NCBI RefSeq assembly: GCF_009811795.1
Contig: NZ_BLJE01000001.1
Span: 992,001 to 1,056,000 of the forward strand
Direction: 5' to 3'
Length of the DNA stretch: 64,000 bases
From: Litoreibacter roseus
GTDB lineage: Bacteria; Pseudomonadota; Alphaproteobacteria; Rhodobacterales; Rhodobacteraceae
In this document: piece by piece, positions 1 to 9,356 of the stretch
Layout: each line of letters opens with the position of its first letter
Position numbering within the stretch: position 1 is the first letter of the stretch
Notes under the pieces: model-generated
What the model saw: the letters and a program-made list of their open reading frames with translations, nothing else
Told to the model about the DNA's origin: nothing
Database searches by the model: none
Position numbers and translations under genes: made by a program

Positions 1-80
1 GCGGAAAGAGGTCCAACCGACAGCGCCGCTGTGGCGCCTGCCAGAAATACGCGTCGGGATGTCGGGGAATAGTGGTGCAT
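1..80 (-). CDS. 5' end of a Tat-exported protein gene (partial)
   Basis: Reading leftwards from an ATG at 80 there is an open frame to the window edge. Its first residues include SRRVFLAGATAALS, a twin-arginine motif followed by a hydrophobic stretch, so the product is probably folded in the cytoplasm and exported by the Tat system. Only about 26 residues are visible, so the mature protein and its function cannot be told. It is on the same strand as the TetR gene to its right, separated by about 100 nt. Confidence 0.55.
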   Translation of the reverse strand, partial: MHHYSPTSRRVFLAGATAALSVGPLS

Positions 81-98
81 GAGCGCCCTGCGTTAAAA

Positions 99-110
99 TC
101 CGAATTCGGA
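99..110. promoter_or_regulatory. Perfect 12-bp palindrome upstream of the Tat-protein gene
   Basis: TCCGAATTCGGA reads the same on both strands and lies about 20 nt upstream of the ATG at 80. It could be an operator for the leftward gene. The palindrome is short and nothing else supports it. Confidence 0.25.
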
Positions 111-183
111 AATTGCTATACGATCCGGTGACGAAAGCGAAGTATGGTTTGCGCTATCCGCGTCTGCCGACCCTATCCGATAC

Positions 184-792
184 TTAGGCCATCACCCGTT
201 CTGCGATCTCGCGCAGAATGTGCTCCATATCGACGCTTACATCGACCGTCGACACCTTGCCGTCTATCTGAAGAAAAGACAGCCCGTGCACAAAGCTCCA
301 AAGCATGAAAGCCCGGTCGATATCTTGATCCTCAACGACCTCACTGCCGCGGTACCGCGCGACCTCTGCCTGCACTGCACCGAAGGTTCGTTTACCTTCT
401 GCAACCAACTGATCCTCGTTTTCGTGATCTTCGGTCAGACCGAACATGAGCCGAAATACGCCGGGCTCCTGCTCTGCAAACCGAACGTACACGCGACCAA
501 GCGCTATGATACGGTCGATCCCGCCGTCAGGATATTTGGCAAGCTCGTCCTGCATCTGCTGCTGTTTTCGATGCATGCCTTCCAGTATCACCTGGTTCAG
601 CATTTCCTCCTTATCTTTGAAATGCTTATAGGGCGCGGCGGTCGAGACGCCCGCACGGCGGCACGCCTCTGAGACCGAGAAATGGTCCGCGCCTTTTTCT
701 TCTACAAGCTGGCGTGTTGCCTCCACCAATTGCGCGCGCAGGTCGCCGTGGTGGTAGCTCGTTTTTTTCGAAGTTTCCGGTGATTTTGTCAT
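184..792 (-). CDS. TetR/AcrR-family transcriptional repressor of the RND operon
   Basis: This 202-residue protein begins with a TetR-type helix-turn-helix: about residues 18-65, with FSVSEACRRAGVS as recognition region and YKHFKDKEEML after it. An effector domain of the WHG type (with FRLMFGL) follows. TetR proteins of this size bind a palindromic operator as dimers and release it on binding a small ligand. The gene is divergent from an efflux adaptor and pump, and a 34-bp dyad lies in the shared promoter region. Repression of the pump and of itself is therefore the likely job. The ligand cannot be inferred. Confidence 0.9.
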   Translation of the reverse strand: MTKSPETSKKTSYHHGDLRAQLVEATRQLVEEKGADHFSVSEACRRAGVSTAAPYKHFKDKEEMLNQVILEGMHRKQQQMQDELAKYPDGGIDRIIALGRVYVRFAEQEPGVFRLMFGLTEDHENEDQLVAEGKRTFGAVQAEVARYRGSEVVEDQDIDRAFMLWSFVHGLSFLQIDGKVSTVDVSVDMEHILREIAERVMA

Positions 793-821
793 GCCATCCT
801 ATGTGTCAGAGAAATTTTTAC

Positions 822-851
822 TTGTCAAAGTTAGAGGTACTTACATATGTA
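822..851 (+). promoter_or_regulatory. Candidate promoter of the RND efflux operon
   Basis: TTGTCA at 822-827 and TATGTA at 846-851 are separated by 18 nt. They resemble sigma-70 -35 and -10 elements and point towards the adaptor gene. The -10 element lies inside the palindromic operator, which fits repression by occlusion. The call is by eye only. Confidence 0.4.
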
Positions 852-863
852 AGAGGTGCTAAC
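830..863. promoter_or_regulatory. 34-bp dyad, probable TetR operator
   Basis: The core CTTACATATGTAAG (840-853) is a perfect 14-bp palindrome. Around the same centre an outer pair, GTTAG at 830-834 and CTAAC at 859-863, is also perfectly complementary with 5-nt spacers. Nested symmetry of this kind in an intergenic region beside a divergent TetR gene is typical of an operator that binds one or two dimers. Confidence 0.75.
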
Positions 864-880
864 TTTTACAGAGGTGCATC

Positions 881-2023
881 GTGGACCCGATAGCTAAACC
901 CAGATCAATCCTACGCCGGATGGCGCGGAAGACCGTATCGCTCACCCTCACTCTGGGGGCTATTGGCGCTGCCGGCGTGGTCGTCATGGTTGCGAGCAAT
1001 ATGATCGCCCAAAGGGCCCAAGCGATTGAGCCGCCCACGGCAGCGCCGTCCATTATGGTTCCGGTGTCCCCGATTCAGATGGAGGACAGCTATGCGGTAG
1101 ACCGCCATTTCGTAGGCCAAATCGAGCCGCGCCTGACCGCGGTCCTGTCCTTTGAATTGTCCGGGCGTCTGACCGAATTGTTGGTTGAAGAAGGCGACAC
1201 TGTTGAGCAAGGCGACGTACTTGCCAGACTGGATACGGATTTGCTTGAGTCTGATCTGAAGCGCCTCACGGCATCTCGCGCGGCCCTTGCGGCGCAACTG
1301 GTCTTTGCAGAGCGCTCTGTTGAGCGCAGCAGTTCGCTGACGGATCGCGGGTTCACGAGCGAAGAGCGCTTGGATCAGGCCCGTGCCAACCGCGATGAGC
1401 TGATCGCGCGCATTGCAGAGACCGAAGCGGCACGGGATGCTGTTGCGATCCAAATCGCGAAATCAGAACTCTTTGCGCCTTTCAGCGGGCAGATCGGGCA
1501 GCGGTCGGTTGATGGCGGGGAAACTCTCACGGTGGGGCAGGCCGTTGTGACGCTGATGGAAACCGGTCGCCCGCAACTGCGGGCCGGGTTGCCATTGAGT
1601 GTCGACACCGACCAACTCACTGATGCGATGATCCGATTGGATGGAGCTGAAGTGAATGCAAGCCTTGTACATGTTCGCCCGGACATCGATCCCGTAACCC
1701 GGACCCGCACAGCGATTTTTGACGTTGATACCGGCGCACGGGCCGCGTTCGGTCAGACCGCGACGTTGACGGTTCAAAGCGAGATTCCTCAATCAGGTCT
1801 CTGGGTTCAACTTGATGCCCTGCAAGAGGGAACAGGCGGCGTTTGGACTGTGCTGGTCGTTGATGCCGAAGGCATCGTGCGCAATGCAGCCGTTGAGGTT
1901 CTTCACATCGCGGATGGGCGTGCCTTCGTTCAGGGCACCTTTGCCGAAGATCACCGCCTTGTCGCTGAAGGGGCGCACCGTGTAACCCCGGGCCAGTCCG
2001 TGCGCATCAGAGAAGGCGGCTAA
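881..2023 (+). CDS. RND efflux periplasmic adaptor (membrane fusion protein)
   Basis: The product (380 residues) is a HlyD/AcrA-type adaptor that links an inner-membrane RND pump to an outer-membrane channel. Near residues 25-45 there is one hydrophobic anchor (LGAIGAAGVVVMVAS). The lipoyl-type half-motif LVEEGDTVEQGDVLARLD, a helical hairpin rich in Ala, Glu and Arg, the second lipoyl half (SELFAPFSGQIGQRSVDGG) and beta-barrel segments follow in order. The GTG start is chosen because GAGG lies 6 nt upstream; an in-frame ATG at 920 is the alternative. The pump gene follows after 1 nt, so the two are cotranscribed. No outer-membrane factor is encoded next to them. Confidence 0.92.
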   Translation: MDPIAKPRSILRRMARKTVSLTLTLGAIGAAGVVVMVASNMIAQRAQAIEPPTAAPSIMVPVSPIQMEDSYAVDRHFVGQIEPRLTAVLSFELSGRLTELLVEEGDTVEQGDVLARLDTDLLESDLKRLTASRAALAAQLVFAERSVERSSSLTDRGFTSEERLDQARANRDELIARIAETEAARDAVAIQIAKSELFAPFSGQIGQRSVDGGETLTVGQAVVTLMETGRPQLRAGLPLSVDTDQLTDAMIRLDGAEVNASLVHVRPDIDPVTRTRTAIFDVDTGARAAFGQTATLTVQSEIPQSGLWVQLDALQEGTGGVWTVLVVDAEGIVRNAAVEVLHIADGRAFVQGTFAEDHRLVAEGAHRVTPGQSVRIREGG

Positions 2024-2024
2024 A

Positions 2025-5000
2025 ATGGAGACCCTCACCTTCAGACAGCCTCGCCTTGTCGCCCTGATCCTTTTGGTGCTGATCTCGGCGGGCTTGTCGT
2101 CCTTCCTGTCGCTCGGGCGGCAAGAGGATCCAACGATCACCAACCTCTTTGCGACGGTCACGACGAGCTTTCCAGGCGCCGATCCAGCCCGCGTCGAAGC
2201 CCTTGTGACAGCCGAGATTGAAGACGAACTGCGCGAGATCGCTGAGGTTGATGTGATCAGTTCGGTGTCTCGCAGCGGTGTATCCGTTGTTGCCGTAGAG
2301 CTGATCGAGACGCTGGATGAGGCCACGATTGAACAGGTTTGGTCTGAGGCCCGCGACGCGGTCGAGGATGCGCGCGCCGAATTTCCGGCGGGCGTTCAAG
2401 CCCCGGAATTCGACGCCGAAGGGATCTCGGCCTATTCAGCTGTGATCGCGGTGACCGCTGATCGCGACGATATCCCCCTGACACTGCCCTCGCGCCATGC
2501 TGAGGCCCTGGCAGATCGTTTGCGTTCAATCCCCGCGACCCGTGCTGTCGATTTGTTCGGCGTTCCAGAGGAAGAGGTTCTGGTCGTGATCGACCCAGAG
2601 CGTGCGGCAAGCCTTGGGTTGACGGCACAGGATGTATCGGCGCGGATCACCGCGGCAGATGGCAAAGTTCAGGCCGGTCGTGTGCAGGGTGCTGACACTG
2701 ACCTGACGATCAACATCTCCGGCGAGATCGAAAGCCTTGATCGGTTGCGCCGCGTCGTTCTGCGCGAAAGCGATACGAATGCCAGCGTCGTTTTGGGCGA
2801 TATCGCGTCGATAACCCGTGGCGCGCGACTGCCCGCCGAAGAACGGGCACTGGCGAATGGAAAGTCCGCGATCTTGATCGGTGTGCTTGCCCAAGACGGC
2901 GTTCAGATTGATCGCTGGATGAGTTTTGTGCGGGACGAGCTTGCGGCGGGACAGGCAGCCGTGCCGGTTGGTCTGTCCGAAACTCTGATGTTTGACCAAA
3001 GCGTTTACACGGCAGACCGGCTAGCGGAGGTCGGCACGAATATGGCGATTGGTGTTAGCCTCGTTGTGGGCGTGCTGTTCCTGACACTGGGTCTGCGGGC
3101 GGCTGCAATCGTGGCGCTGGTCCTGCCTGTGGTGTCTTTGGCTACGCTGGCCACCATGAACTTCATCGGGTTGCCCATCCATCAGATGTCTGTCACAGGG
3201 CTGATCGTGGCTTTGGGACTGCTGGTAGACGCAGCCATCGTGATGTCTGACGAAGTCGGCCAGCGTCTGCAGAAAGGCATGGACCGGTTGTCGGCCGTCG
3301 GGGATGCTGTGCGCCGGTTGGCGGCACCGCTTCTGGCCTCGACCGTCACAACGGCCTTATCTTTTACGCCGATGATCCTTTTGCCGGGACCAGCCGGTGA
3401 CTTTGTCGGGTCCATCGCGATCGCAGTGGTTTTGATGCTGGTCTGGTCGCTCTTCATCGCGCTGACCGTGACGCCCGCTTTGGCAGGTTGGATTTTGCCT
3501 GTTCAGGGCAAAGGGACCTTTCTCAGCCGCGGAATCAATCTACCAACACTGGCCCGGCTTTTTGAGCGGTCCATTGCTGTGTCCGCTCGCAACCCGATCA
3601 AGTCCATTGCGTTCGCTCTGATTTTGCCAGTTGTCGGCTTCGCGAGCTTTCCGACGTTGACCGCGCAGTTTTTCCCCGGCGTGGATCGGGATCAGTTTTA
3701 CCTCGAGGTTGAAATGCCACCCGGCAGCGCCATTGCAGATACGGAGGCCGTGGCACGCGAGATTGACGCCATCCTTCAATCGGAAGAAGAAATTGCCACG
3801 ACCTATTGGTCAATCGGCAAGTCCGGCCCGGCGTTCTACTATAATATCACGGGGGGCCGGAGTCGCGAACCGGGATACGCCCAAGCCATGATCAATGCGG
3901 CATCTGCGGAGGCGGCTGGTCGCTTGGTGCCGGATCTTCGCGCCCGATTGGACGAGGCTTTTCCGCAGGCGCGCATCATTATACGCGGGTTGGTTCAAGG
4001 CCCGCCCGTAGACGCGCCGGTCGAGCTACGTCTCGTGGGGCCTGATCTGGACGAGCTGCGCCGTCTGGGTGGTGAATTGCGAACCATTGTGGCGGACGCG
4101 GATCTTACCACTCAAGTCCGTGCCGGCGTGACCGGCGGCGCCCCGCAAATTAGGTTTGAGATTGATGAGGTCAGGGCGCGACTACTCGGACTTAACGTAA
4201 CCGACATCGCTCAACAGTTGGATGCAGGTTTGGTGGGCGTCGTCGGCGGGTCCCTCGTCGAAGGCACCGAACAACTTCCGGTTCGCGTGCGGTTTGGGGA
4301 AGGGCTGCGTGGGGATCTGTCTGCGATTGCGTCTCTGCCAATCCTTCTGCCGGGATCCGCCACGGTTTCGGCCCAAGGTGCGTTTCCCGCGGTGCCGCTT
4401 TCCGAGTTGGCTGACCCCATCGTGGAACCCGCCGAGAGCGTGATCACGCGTCGGAACGGTGAGCGGGTCAATACGGTTCAGGCTTTTCTTGTGGCAGGTG
4501 TCCTGCCCGAGGAAGCCCTGCAATCCGTGCTTGGTACCTTGGATGACCGCGGGTTCGCGTTGCCCGCGGGTTACCGGATGGAACTTGGGGGCGACTCAGA
4601 TGCAAGATCAAATACGGTCGGCAACCTATTGGCGTCAATCGGTTTAATTGTGACTCTGACCATTGCAACGATCGCGTTGACCTTCAATTCGTTCCGTCTG
4701 ACTGCTGTGGCATTGGTCGTCTGCGGGTTGTCGGCAGGGCTTTCGATCCTGTCTCTTGCAGTGCTTCAATACCCCTTTGGGATCAATGCGATCATTGGGG
4801 TGATTGGCTCAATCGGCGTGTCCATCAATGCTGCGATTATCATTCTGACTGGCCTAAAGGCAGATCCGGATGCAAAGAATGGCAACACGGACGCAATCGC
4901 ACGGGTGGTGACCAACTCAAGCAGACACATCACGTCGACGACGATCACGACGTTTGGCGGATTCCTTCCATTGATCCTTGCGGGGGGCGGGTTCTGGCCA

Positions 5001-5180
5001 CCTTTCGCGGTCGCAATTGCCGGAGGTGTTTTGTTGTCTTCAGTTGTCTCGTTCTATTTTACGCCACCAATGTTTGCGCTGCTGTATCGCGCGTCAAAAG
5101 GCTCAAAAACCCAAACGCGGGACGAAGACAGGTCTGAAGAGCCAAGCGGTGTCTTGATCTTGCGGCACGCCGCTGAATGA
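2025..5180 (+). CDS. RND-family efflux pump, inner-membrane permease
   Basis: At 1051 residues this matches the usual AcrB/MexB length. It shows the duplicated RND layout: TM1, a large periplasmic loop, a TM2-6 block near 335-495, a second TM7 and loop, and a C-terminal TM block near 865-1030. Such pumps export drugs, detergents or metabolites using the proton gradient. In the TM4 relay region the sequence is LLVDAAIV: Asp402 is kept, but the second relay Asp of AcrB is Ala. In TM10 the position of AcrB Lys940 falls on Asn or Ala (SINAAIII). It therefore belongs to a variant RND subgroup. Substrate is unknown. Regulation is probably by the divergent TetR. Confidence 0.92.
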   Translation: METLTFRQPRLVALILLVLISAGLSSFLSLGRQEDPTITNLFATVTTSFPGADPARVEALVTAEIEDELREIAEVDVISSVSRSGVSVVAVELIETLDEATIEQVWSEARDAVEDARAEFPAGVQAPEFDAEGISAYSAVIAVTADRDDIPLTLPSRHAEALADRLRSIPATRAVDLFGVPEEEVLVVIDPERAASLGLTAQDVSARITAADGKVQAGRVQGADTDLTINISGEIESLDRLRRVVLRESDTNASVVLGDIASITRGARLPAEERALANGKSAILIGVLAQDGVQIDRWMSFVRDELAAGQAAVPVGLSETLMFDQSVYTADRLAEVGTNMAIGVSLVVGVLFLTLGLRAAAIVALVLPVVSLATLATMNFIGLPIHQMSVTGLIVALGLLVDAAIVMSDEVGQRLQKGMDRLSAVGDAVRRLAAPLLASTVTTALSFTPMILLPGPAGDFVGSIAIAVVLMLVWSLFIALTVTPALAGWILPVQGKGTFLSRGINLPTLARLFERSIAVSARNPIKSIAFALILPVVGFASFPTLTAQFFPGVDRDQFYLEVEMPPGSAIADTEAVAREIDAILQSEEEIATTYWSIGKSGPAFYYNITGGRSREPGYAQAMINAASAEAAGRLVPDLRARLDEAFPQARIIIRGLVQGPPVDAPVELRLVGPDLDELRRLGGELRTIVADADLTTQVRAGVTGGAPQIRFEIDEVRARLLGLNVTDIAQQLDAGLVGVVGGSLVEGTEQLPVRVRFGEGLRGDLSAIASLPILLPGSATVSAQGAFPAVPLSELADPIVEPAESVITRRNGERVNTVQAFLVAGVLPEEALQSVLGTLDDRGFALPAGYRMELGGDSDARSNTVGNLLASIGLIVTLTIATIALTFNSFRLTAVALVVCGLSAGLSILSLAVLQYPFGINAIIGVIGSIGVSINAAIIILTGLKADPDAKNGNTDAIARVVTNSSRHITSTTITTFGGFLPLILAGGGFWPPFAVAIAGGVLLSSVVSFYFTPPMFALLYRASKGSKTQTRDEDRSEEPSGVLILRHAAE

Positions 5181-5414
5181 ACCACCGTGACAGTTCGCGT
5201 TGACTTCAAAATGTGATGTTGATTTTTTTGGCGAGAAACATCTTTCATAAACACGCAAGCTGCGTTCTTGAAAGTGCTGGTCGGGAAGAGTTTCAATCAG
5301 TCCCCTACAGCCGATCGCAGCACTGGCGATGCTATCTTTATCATTCTATTTTGGTTTGAATATGCATCTGTGCGGTTTGGTTGAAGGTGCTAGAGATCTA
5401 CCGAATACGCGAGG

Positions 5415-8042
5415 TCACGCAATACCTCTCAGCACCTTTTGAGGTTTGATATCAGTTAGGCTGTTGTAATCTTGATCCCGGGCATCCAGCGTGAATCCTT
5501 CGACAATCTGTCCCAGCCTTTCAGCTTCTTCCTTCAGGCTGAGATGTGCGGCGGAGGTTTGCTCCAGCATCGCAGCGTTCTGCTGGGTCACCTTGTCCAA
5601 TTCCCCAATGGCTCCGTTGATCTCGGTGATACCGAGTGCCTGATCCTCAGATGCCTTCGCAATCTCGGTTGTCTGAGCCGAGGCTTGCATGATCGCAGTT
5701 GCGATATCGTCGAATGCGTTCTCAGCCAGGGCGACCAGATCGACACCACGGTCGACATCGACGGCGCTGAGATCGATCAGTTTCTTGATGTCCTTGGCTG
5801 CTTCAGAGGATCGCTGGGCGAGGGCTTGCACCTCTGAGGCGACCACTGCGAACCCGCGACCCGCCTCGTTGGCACGGGCTGCTTCTACACCCGCGTTCAA
5901 AGCAAGCAAATTTGTTTGGAAGGCGATGCTATCGATCGTGTCTACAATTTCCGAGATCTTCAGGGATGACCCTTTTATGTCCTGTATTGCCGTCACCGTG
6001 GCGTCGATCACGCCCTTGCCTTGTTCTGCGCTTTTGCTAGCGCGCTTGACCACATCAAGGGTGGCGTTGGCCTGTTGAGATGATGAGGCAACCGAGCTTG
6101 TGATCTGCTCTAACGCGGCTGCGGTTTGTTGTAGGGATCCGGCCGCATTTTCGCTTCTGTTGGACAGGTCTGTAGACGCATTTGAGATTGCGCTTGTCGA
6201 TTTTCGAACTGAGCGTCCACTCGTAACAATCTGATCTATAATATCTTTTAACGTCATGACTGCCGCGTTGAAATCATGGCGCAACCGGTCGTAACTGCCC
6301 GGAAATTTTTCCCGCAAAGCAACGTTTAGATCTTTGTTCGCGAGACCGTTCAGCCCTTTTGCCAAGGATGCAACAACCGCCTGTTGCTCTTGTTCGTGCG
6401 CCTCACGCTCTTGTTCCACTTGGGCCTGAATAGCATTTTTCTCGACAAGTCCGTCTCGGAAAACGCGAAGCGCATTTGCCATTCGTCCGATTTCTCCGCC
6501 GCTTGATCGGAAACCGATTGGTTGGGTCAGGTCACCAGAAGCCAGGTTCTCTGTTGTTTTGGTAAGTCGGACCAATGGTTTGATGATCCAAGTGAAATTG
6601 ACGAAGAAAGCTGCGAGAAAAAGCGCAGCTGAAAGCATGGCAATTTGTCGAAGGCGCTCTTCGGCTACGCCGGCATGGTCCAGTACAACGCCGCTGGCCG
6701 CGAAAATTTTCTCTTGTGACGCCCTTCCGAATTCTTGAGCTAGCGATCCGATTGCGATCACGCTTTTTGCGGCAGCCTCTGTGGCTTCTACAGCATCTTC
6801 TTGGGTGGCCAGAACGGCACCGCGTAGCATCGATAGCCCGCTTTCCGGAGCAACGATCGCCAGCAAAGTTTCAATCTCTTTTCGGAGAGACGGATTACTA
6901 TTTTGAGATAGACCGTCTAATCTTAGAGAGATAACGCGAAGTTTTTCCCCTGCAATCTCAAGCTCAACCGGATTGGACGCATTTGCGGTTTCCAATGCTG
7001 TTGCTAGAAAGGTCCAAAGGGTCGTCTGCAGGATACTGGCCTCGCGCTGCACCGCTGTCGGGCCTGCCAATAATGCATTGATCGCGTCCGCGTTTTCGGT
7101 CGATGCGTGCTCACTGCTGATCGCGACTTCAAACGCCAAATCATCGATGATTGGTATCAAAAACGCGTCGAGCGCGCGTCTTGCAGCTAAGATCTCCTTT
7201 GTTCGCTGACGTCTGGTCAGGACATTGGAATCACTCTGGTCACGAATTATCGCGAGATGTTTTTTCAGCGCGTCAAATTCCCCCTCGATAGGGTCGGTGT
7301 TGCGATGGTCAGCAACCAACCGATCGACTTCTTTGAGACCCGTTTCGCGCAAATCTCTTAGGATAGCTTCGAGCGCCGGGTCAGTCGTCTGGGTCAGTGC
7401 AAGTGCGACACCAGAGATCAAATTGACGTTCGACTGGATTGCCAGAACCGAATGAAGGTGTGCCAGGACATCATTCACCAAAACGTCGAGTTGTTGCGTG
7501 ACGGCTTCGATGGTGTGTTCACCCCCGATAGCGAGATCGAAATATGCATCATCGACCTTTTTTTCGATTTCGGCGGTCGCGGTTTCCGCCGCATCCCATA
7601 ATGCTGAGACGCTTTGGGAAATCCTTTCAAGGCTCTCGAATTCGCGGAGACGGGCATCGCTGAGATCGGTCATTTGTCGTTCAACATCAACAATCCAAGG
7701 GCCGATTTGCGCTTTTGTTCTTCTGTCCAGTAGACCGTACGCGGTTTGCAGGCCGTTAATGATCTTTTCCTTCTTGTCCCTCTCGTCCAATAGCTCCTCA
7801 GAGTTTTGGGCAAGCAGCAAACCGATCATACCGTTTTTGAGGCGGCTGGCTGCAATATCCAGATCTATGCTGGCCTTCAGCTCAGGCAGCCGTACCAAAG
7901 TCAGCGTTTCGAGATTTTCGGCAGTTTCCCGAAAAACCGTTGTTGCGACGAAGAACATGAACGCTGATGTGGTCGCCAACGCGGCGAAGATCAGCAACAT
8001 TTTGACACCGATACTCTGGAACAGATAGATCACCGGCGTCAT
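5415..8042 (-). CDS. Methyl-accepting chemotaxis protein with large periplasmic sensor
   Basis: This is an 875-residue chemoreceptor. TM1 lies near residues 12-33, a long all-helical periplasmic region spans about 35-465, TM2 is near 467-487 and a HAMP linker follows to about 540. The cytoplasmic signalling domain carries the conserved hairpin tip [18 protein letters not shown] near residue 710. The sensor is far larger than the Tar/Tsr four-helix bundle and resembles the helical TorS/HBM class, known in TorS to read a periplasmic binding protein. A binding-protein gene lies directly upstream on the same strand, 82 nt away. I infer that the receptor senses the ligand-loaded binding protein. 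No other che genes are in the window. Confidence 0.9.
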   Translation of the reverse strand: MTPVIYLFQSIGVKMLLIFAALATTSAFMFFVATTVFRETAENLETLTLVRLPELKASIDLDIAASRLKNGMIGLLLAQNSEELLDERDKKEKIINGLQTAYGLLDRRTKAQIGPWIVDVERQMTDLSDARLREFESLERISQSVSALWDAAETATAEIEKKVDDAYFDLAIGGEHTIEAVTQQLDVLVNDVLAHLHSVLAIQSNVNLISGVALALTQTTDPALEAILRDLRETGLKEVDRLVADHRNTDPIEGEFDALKKHLAIIRDQSDSNVLTRRQRTKEILAARRALDAFLIPIIDDLAFEVAISSEHASTENADAINALLAGPTAVQREASILQTTLWTFLATALETANASNPVELEIAGEKLRVISLRLDGLSQNSNPSLRKEIETLLAIVAPESGLSMLRGAVLATQEDAVEATEAAAKSVIAIGSLAQEFGRASQEKIFAASGVVLDHAGVAEERLRQIAMLSAALFLAAFFVNFTWIIKPLVRLTKTTENLASGDLTQPIGFRSSGGEIGRMANALRVFRDGLVEKNAIQAQVEQEREAHEQEQQAVVASLAKGLNGLANKDLNVALREKFPGSYDRLRHDFNAAVMTLKDIIDQIVTSGRSVRKSTSAISNASTDLSNRSENAAGSLQQTAAALEQITSSVASSSQQANATLDVVKRASKSAEQGKGVIDATVTAIQDIKGSSLKISEIVDTIDSIAFQTNLLALNAGVEAARANEAGRGFAVVASEVQALAQRSSEAAKDIKKLIDLSAVDVDRGVDLVALAENAFDDIATAIMQASAQTTEIAKASEDQALGITEINGAIGELDKVTQQNAAMLEQTSAAHLSLKEEAERLGQIVEGFTLDARDQDYNSLTDIKPQKVLRGIA

Positions 8043-8124
8043 CCCCAGCTGAGCGTATCACCAGACAGCATTGCTGATGCCTGTAAGACGCATATCTTTG
8101 TTGGTATGGGACACGGACGTTCAA

Positions 8125-9279
8125 TCATTGGGTCGCCGACACCTGATCAAAAGAACCAGATGCGGTGATTTGCGTCAGGAACACTTGATCCATACCTTGG
8201 TTGTCGCCCTCGCCAAATCGCATTGCCGCCCCTCCCAGTTCTACGGTTCTCAGGTTGGACATCGCGGCCATAAGAGCTTGCCGGGTCAGATTTTTGCCTG
8301 CGGATTGGAGTGCTTCAATCGCGAGCCGACCCGCAAAATACCCCTCGAGCGAAACAAATCCGGGTTTCAGATCGCCGCCCAATTCGGTCAAGGCGGCCTG
8401 GTAAGACGCGACGACTGGCAAAGATGTGTCCCACGGTAGAGGCACAACTTGCGACACGATCACGCCTTCACGAAGCCCACCAAGTTCCGCGGCTAGTGCT
8501 TGAGCGCCGACAAATGAGATGCCAACATAGTCTGGTTTGAACGACAACTTTGCGCCGAGCTTTATGAACTCCGCGATTGGCCGATACGGTCCGACCGTCA
8601 CCACTGCGTCCGGTTCTGCCTTTCTTATGGACAGCAGAGCCGTTTTAACGGCGGTCGTGTTGCGCGTGTAGCTGCCCTCTGCGACAAGCTCGAGGTCTCG
8701 CGCGTTCAAGGCATCGCGGACACCCTGAAGACCGATGCGCCCGAAATCGTCATTTTGATAGAGAATTGCGATCTTCTTGTAGCCTTTGACATCCACCAGA
8801 TGTCTGATCCATTCCTCCGTCTCCGCGCTATATGACGCGCGGACGTTCAGCACGTTGCCGTTGGTCTCGTCGCGCAGGAATGCGGCGCCTGTCAGGGGCC
8901 CTATGGATGGCAGCCCGGCCGCCCGGGCAATCGGTTGAGTGGCTTTCGTCGTGGGTGTACCGACAAGACCGATCAGACCGATGTAATCGTTGCTGTCGAT
9001 GACCTCTCGAAGGTGGGCAACGGATCGACCGGGTTCGTACCCGTCATCCATTGAAACAAGCTGCAGCCGTCTGCCGTGAACCCCACCGGTCCCGTTCGCT
9101 TCCGCGAAGGCCGCGAGAATGCCTTGGCGCATACCTTGACCAAGGGCGGACGCAGGACCGTCAAGCGACGCAATCTGAGCAAAGGTGACGCTCGTGTCGG
9201 TAACGCCTTGATCCGCCAGAGCCCCAATTGGGCAGGTTGAGATGATCACGGCTGCGATCAGGCGGAAAAAAGATCTCAT
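8125..9279 (-). CDS. Periplasmic binding protein of the branched-chain amino acid (Leu/Ile/Val) type
   Basis: The 384-residue product has a Sec signal peptide (FFRLIAAVIISTCPIGALA) and then the type-I periplasmic binding fold of the LivJ/AmiC group, with segments such as GPASALGQGMRQGILAAF and KIAILYQNDDFGRIG. The start at 9279 is preferred because GGAGA stands 8 nt before it. Proteins of this group bind amino acids, amides, urea or aromatic acids. No liv-type permease or ATPase gene is nearby. The next gene downstream is a chemoreceptor, so a role as sensory binding protein rather than transport component is likely. The ligand is not evident. Confidence 0.87.
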   Translation of the reverse strand: MRSFFRLIAAVIISTCPIGALADQGVTDTSVTFAQIASLDGPASALGQGMRQGILAAFAEANGTGGVHGRRLQLVSMDDGYEPGRSVAHLREVIDSNDYIGLIGLVGTPTTKATQPIARAAGLPSIGPLTGAAFLRDETNGNVLNVRASYSAETEEWIRHLVDVKGYKKIAILYQNDDFGRIGLQGVRDALNARDLELVAEGSYTRNTTAVKTALLSIRKAEPDAVVTVGPYRPIAEFIKLGAKLSFKPDYVGISFVGAQALAAELGGLREGVIVSQVVPLPWDTSLPVVASYQAALTELGGDLKPGFVSLEGYFAGRLAIEALQSAGKNLTRQALMAAMSNLRTVELGGAAMRFGEGDNQGMDQVFLTQITASGSFDQVSATQ

Positions 9280-9356
9280 AGCATTGTCTCCGGTCAAAGA
9301 TGTTCAAGCCGTACCGGAGGGAAGTTACGAAGTGGTTAGTCGCCGGAGGATGTCAC

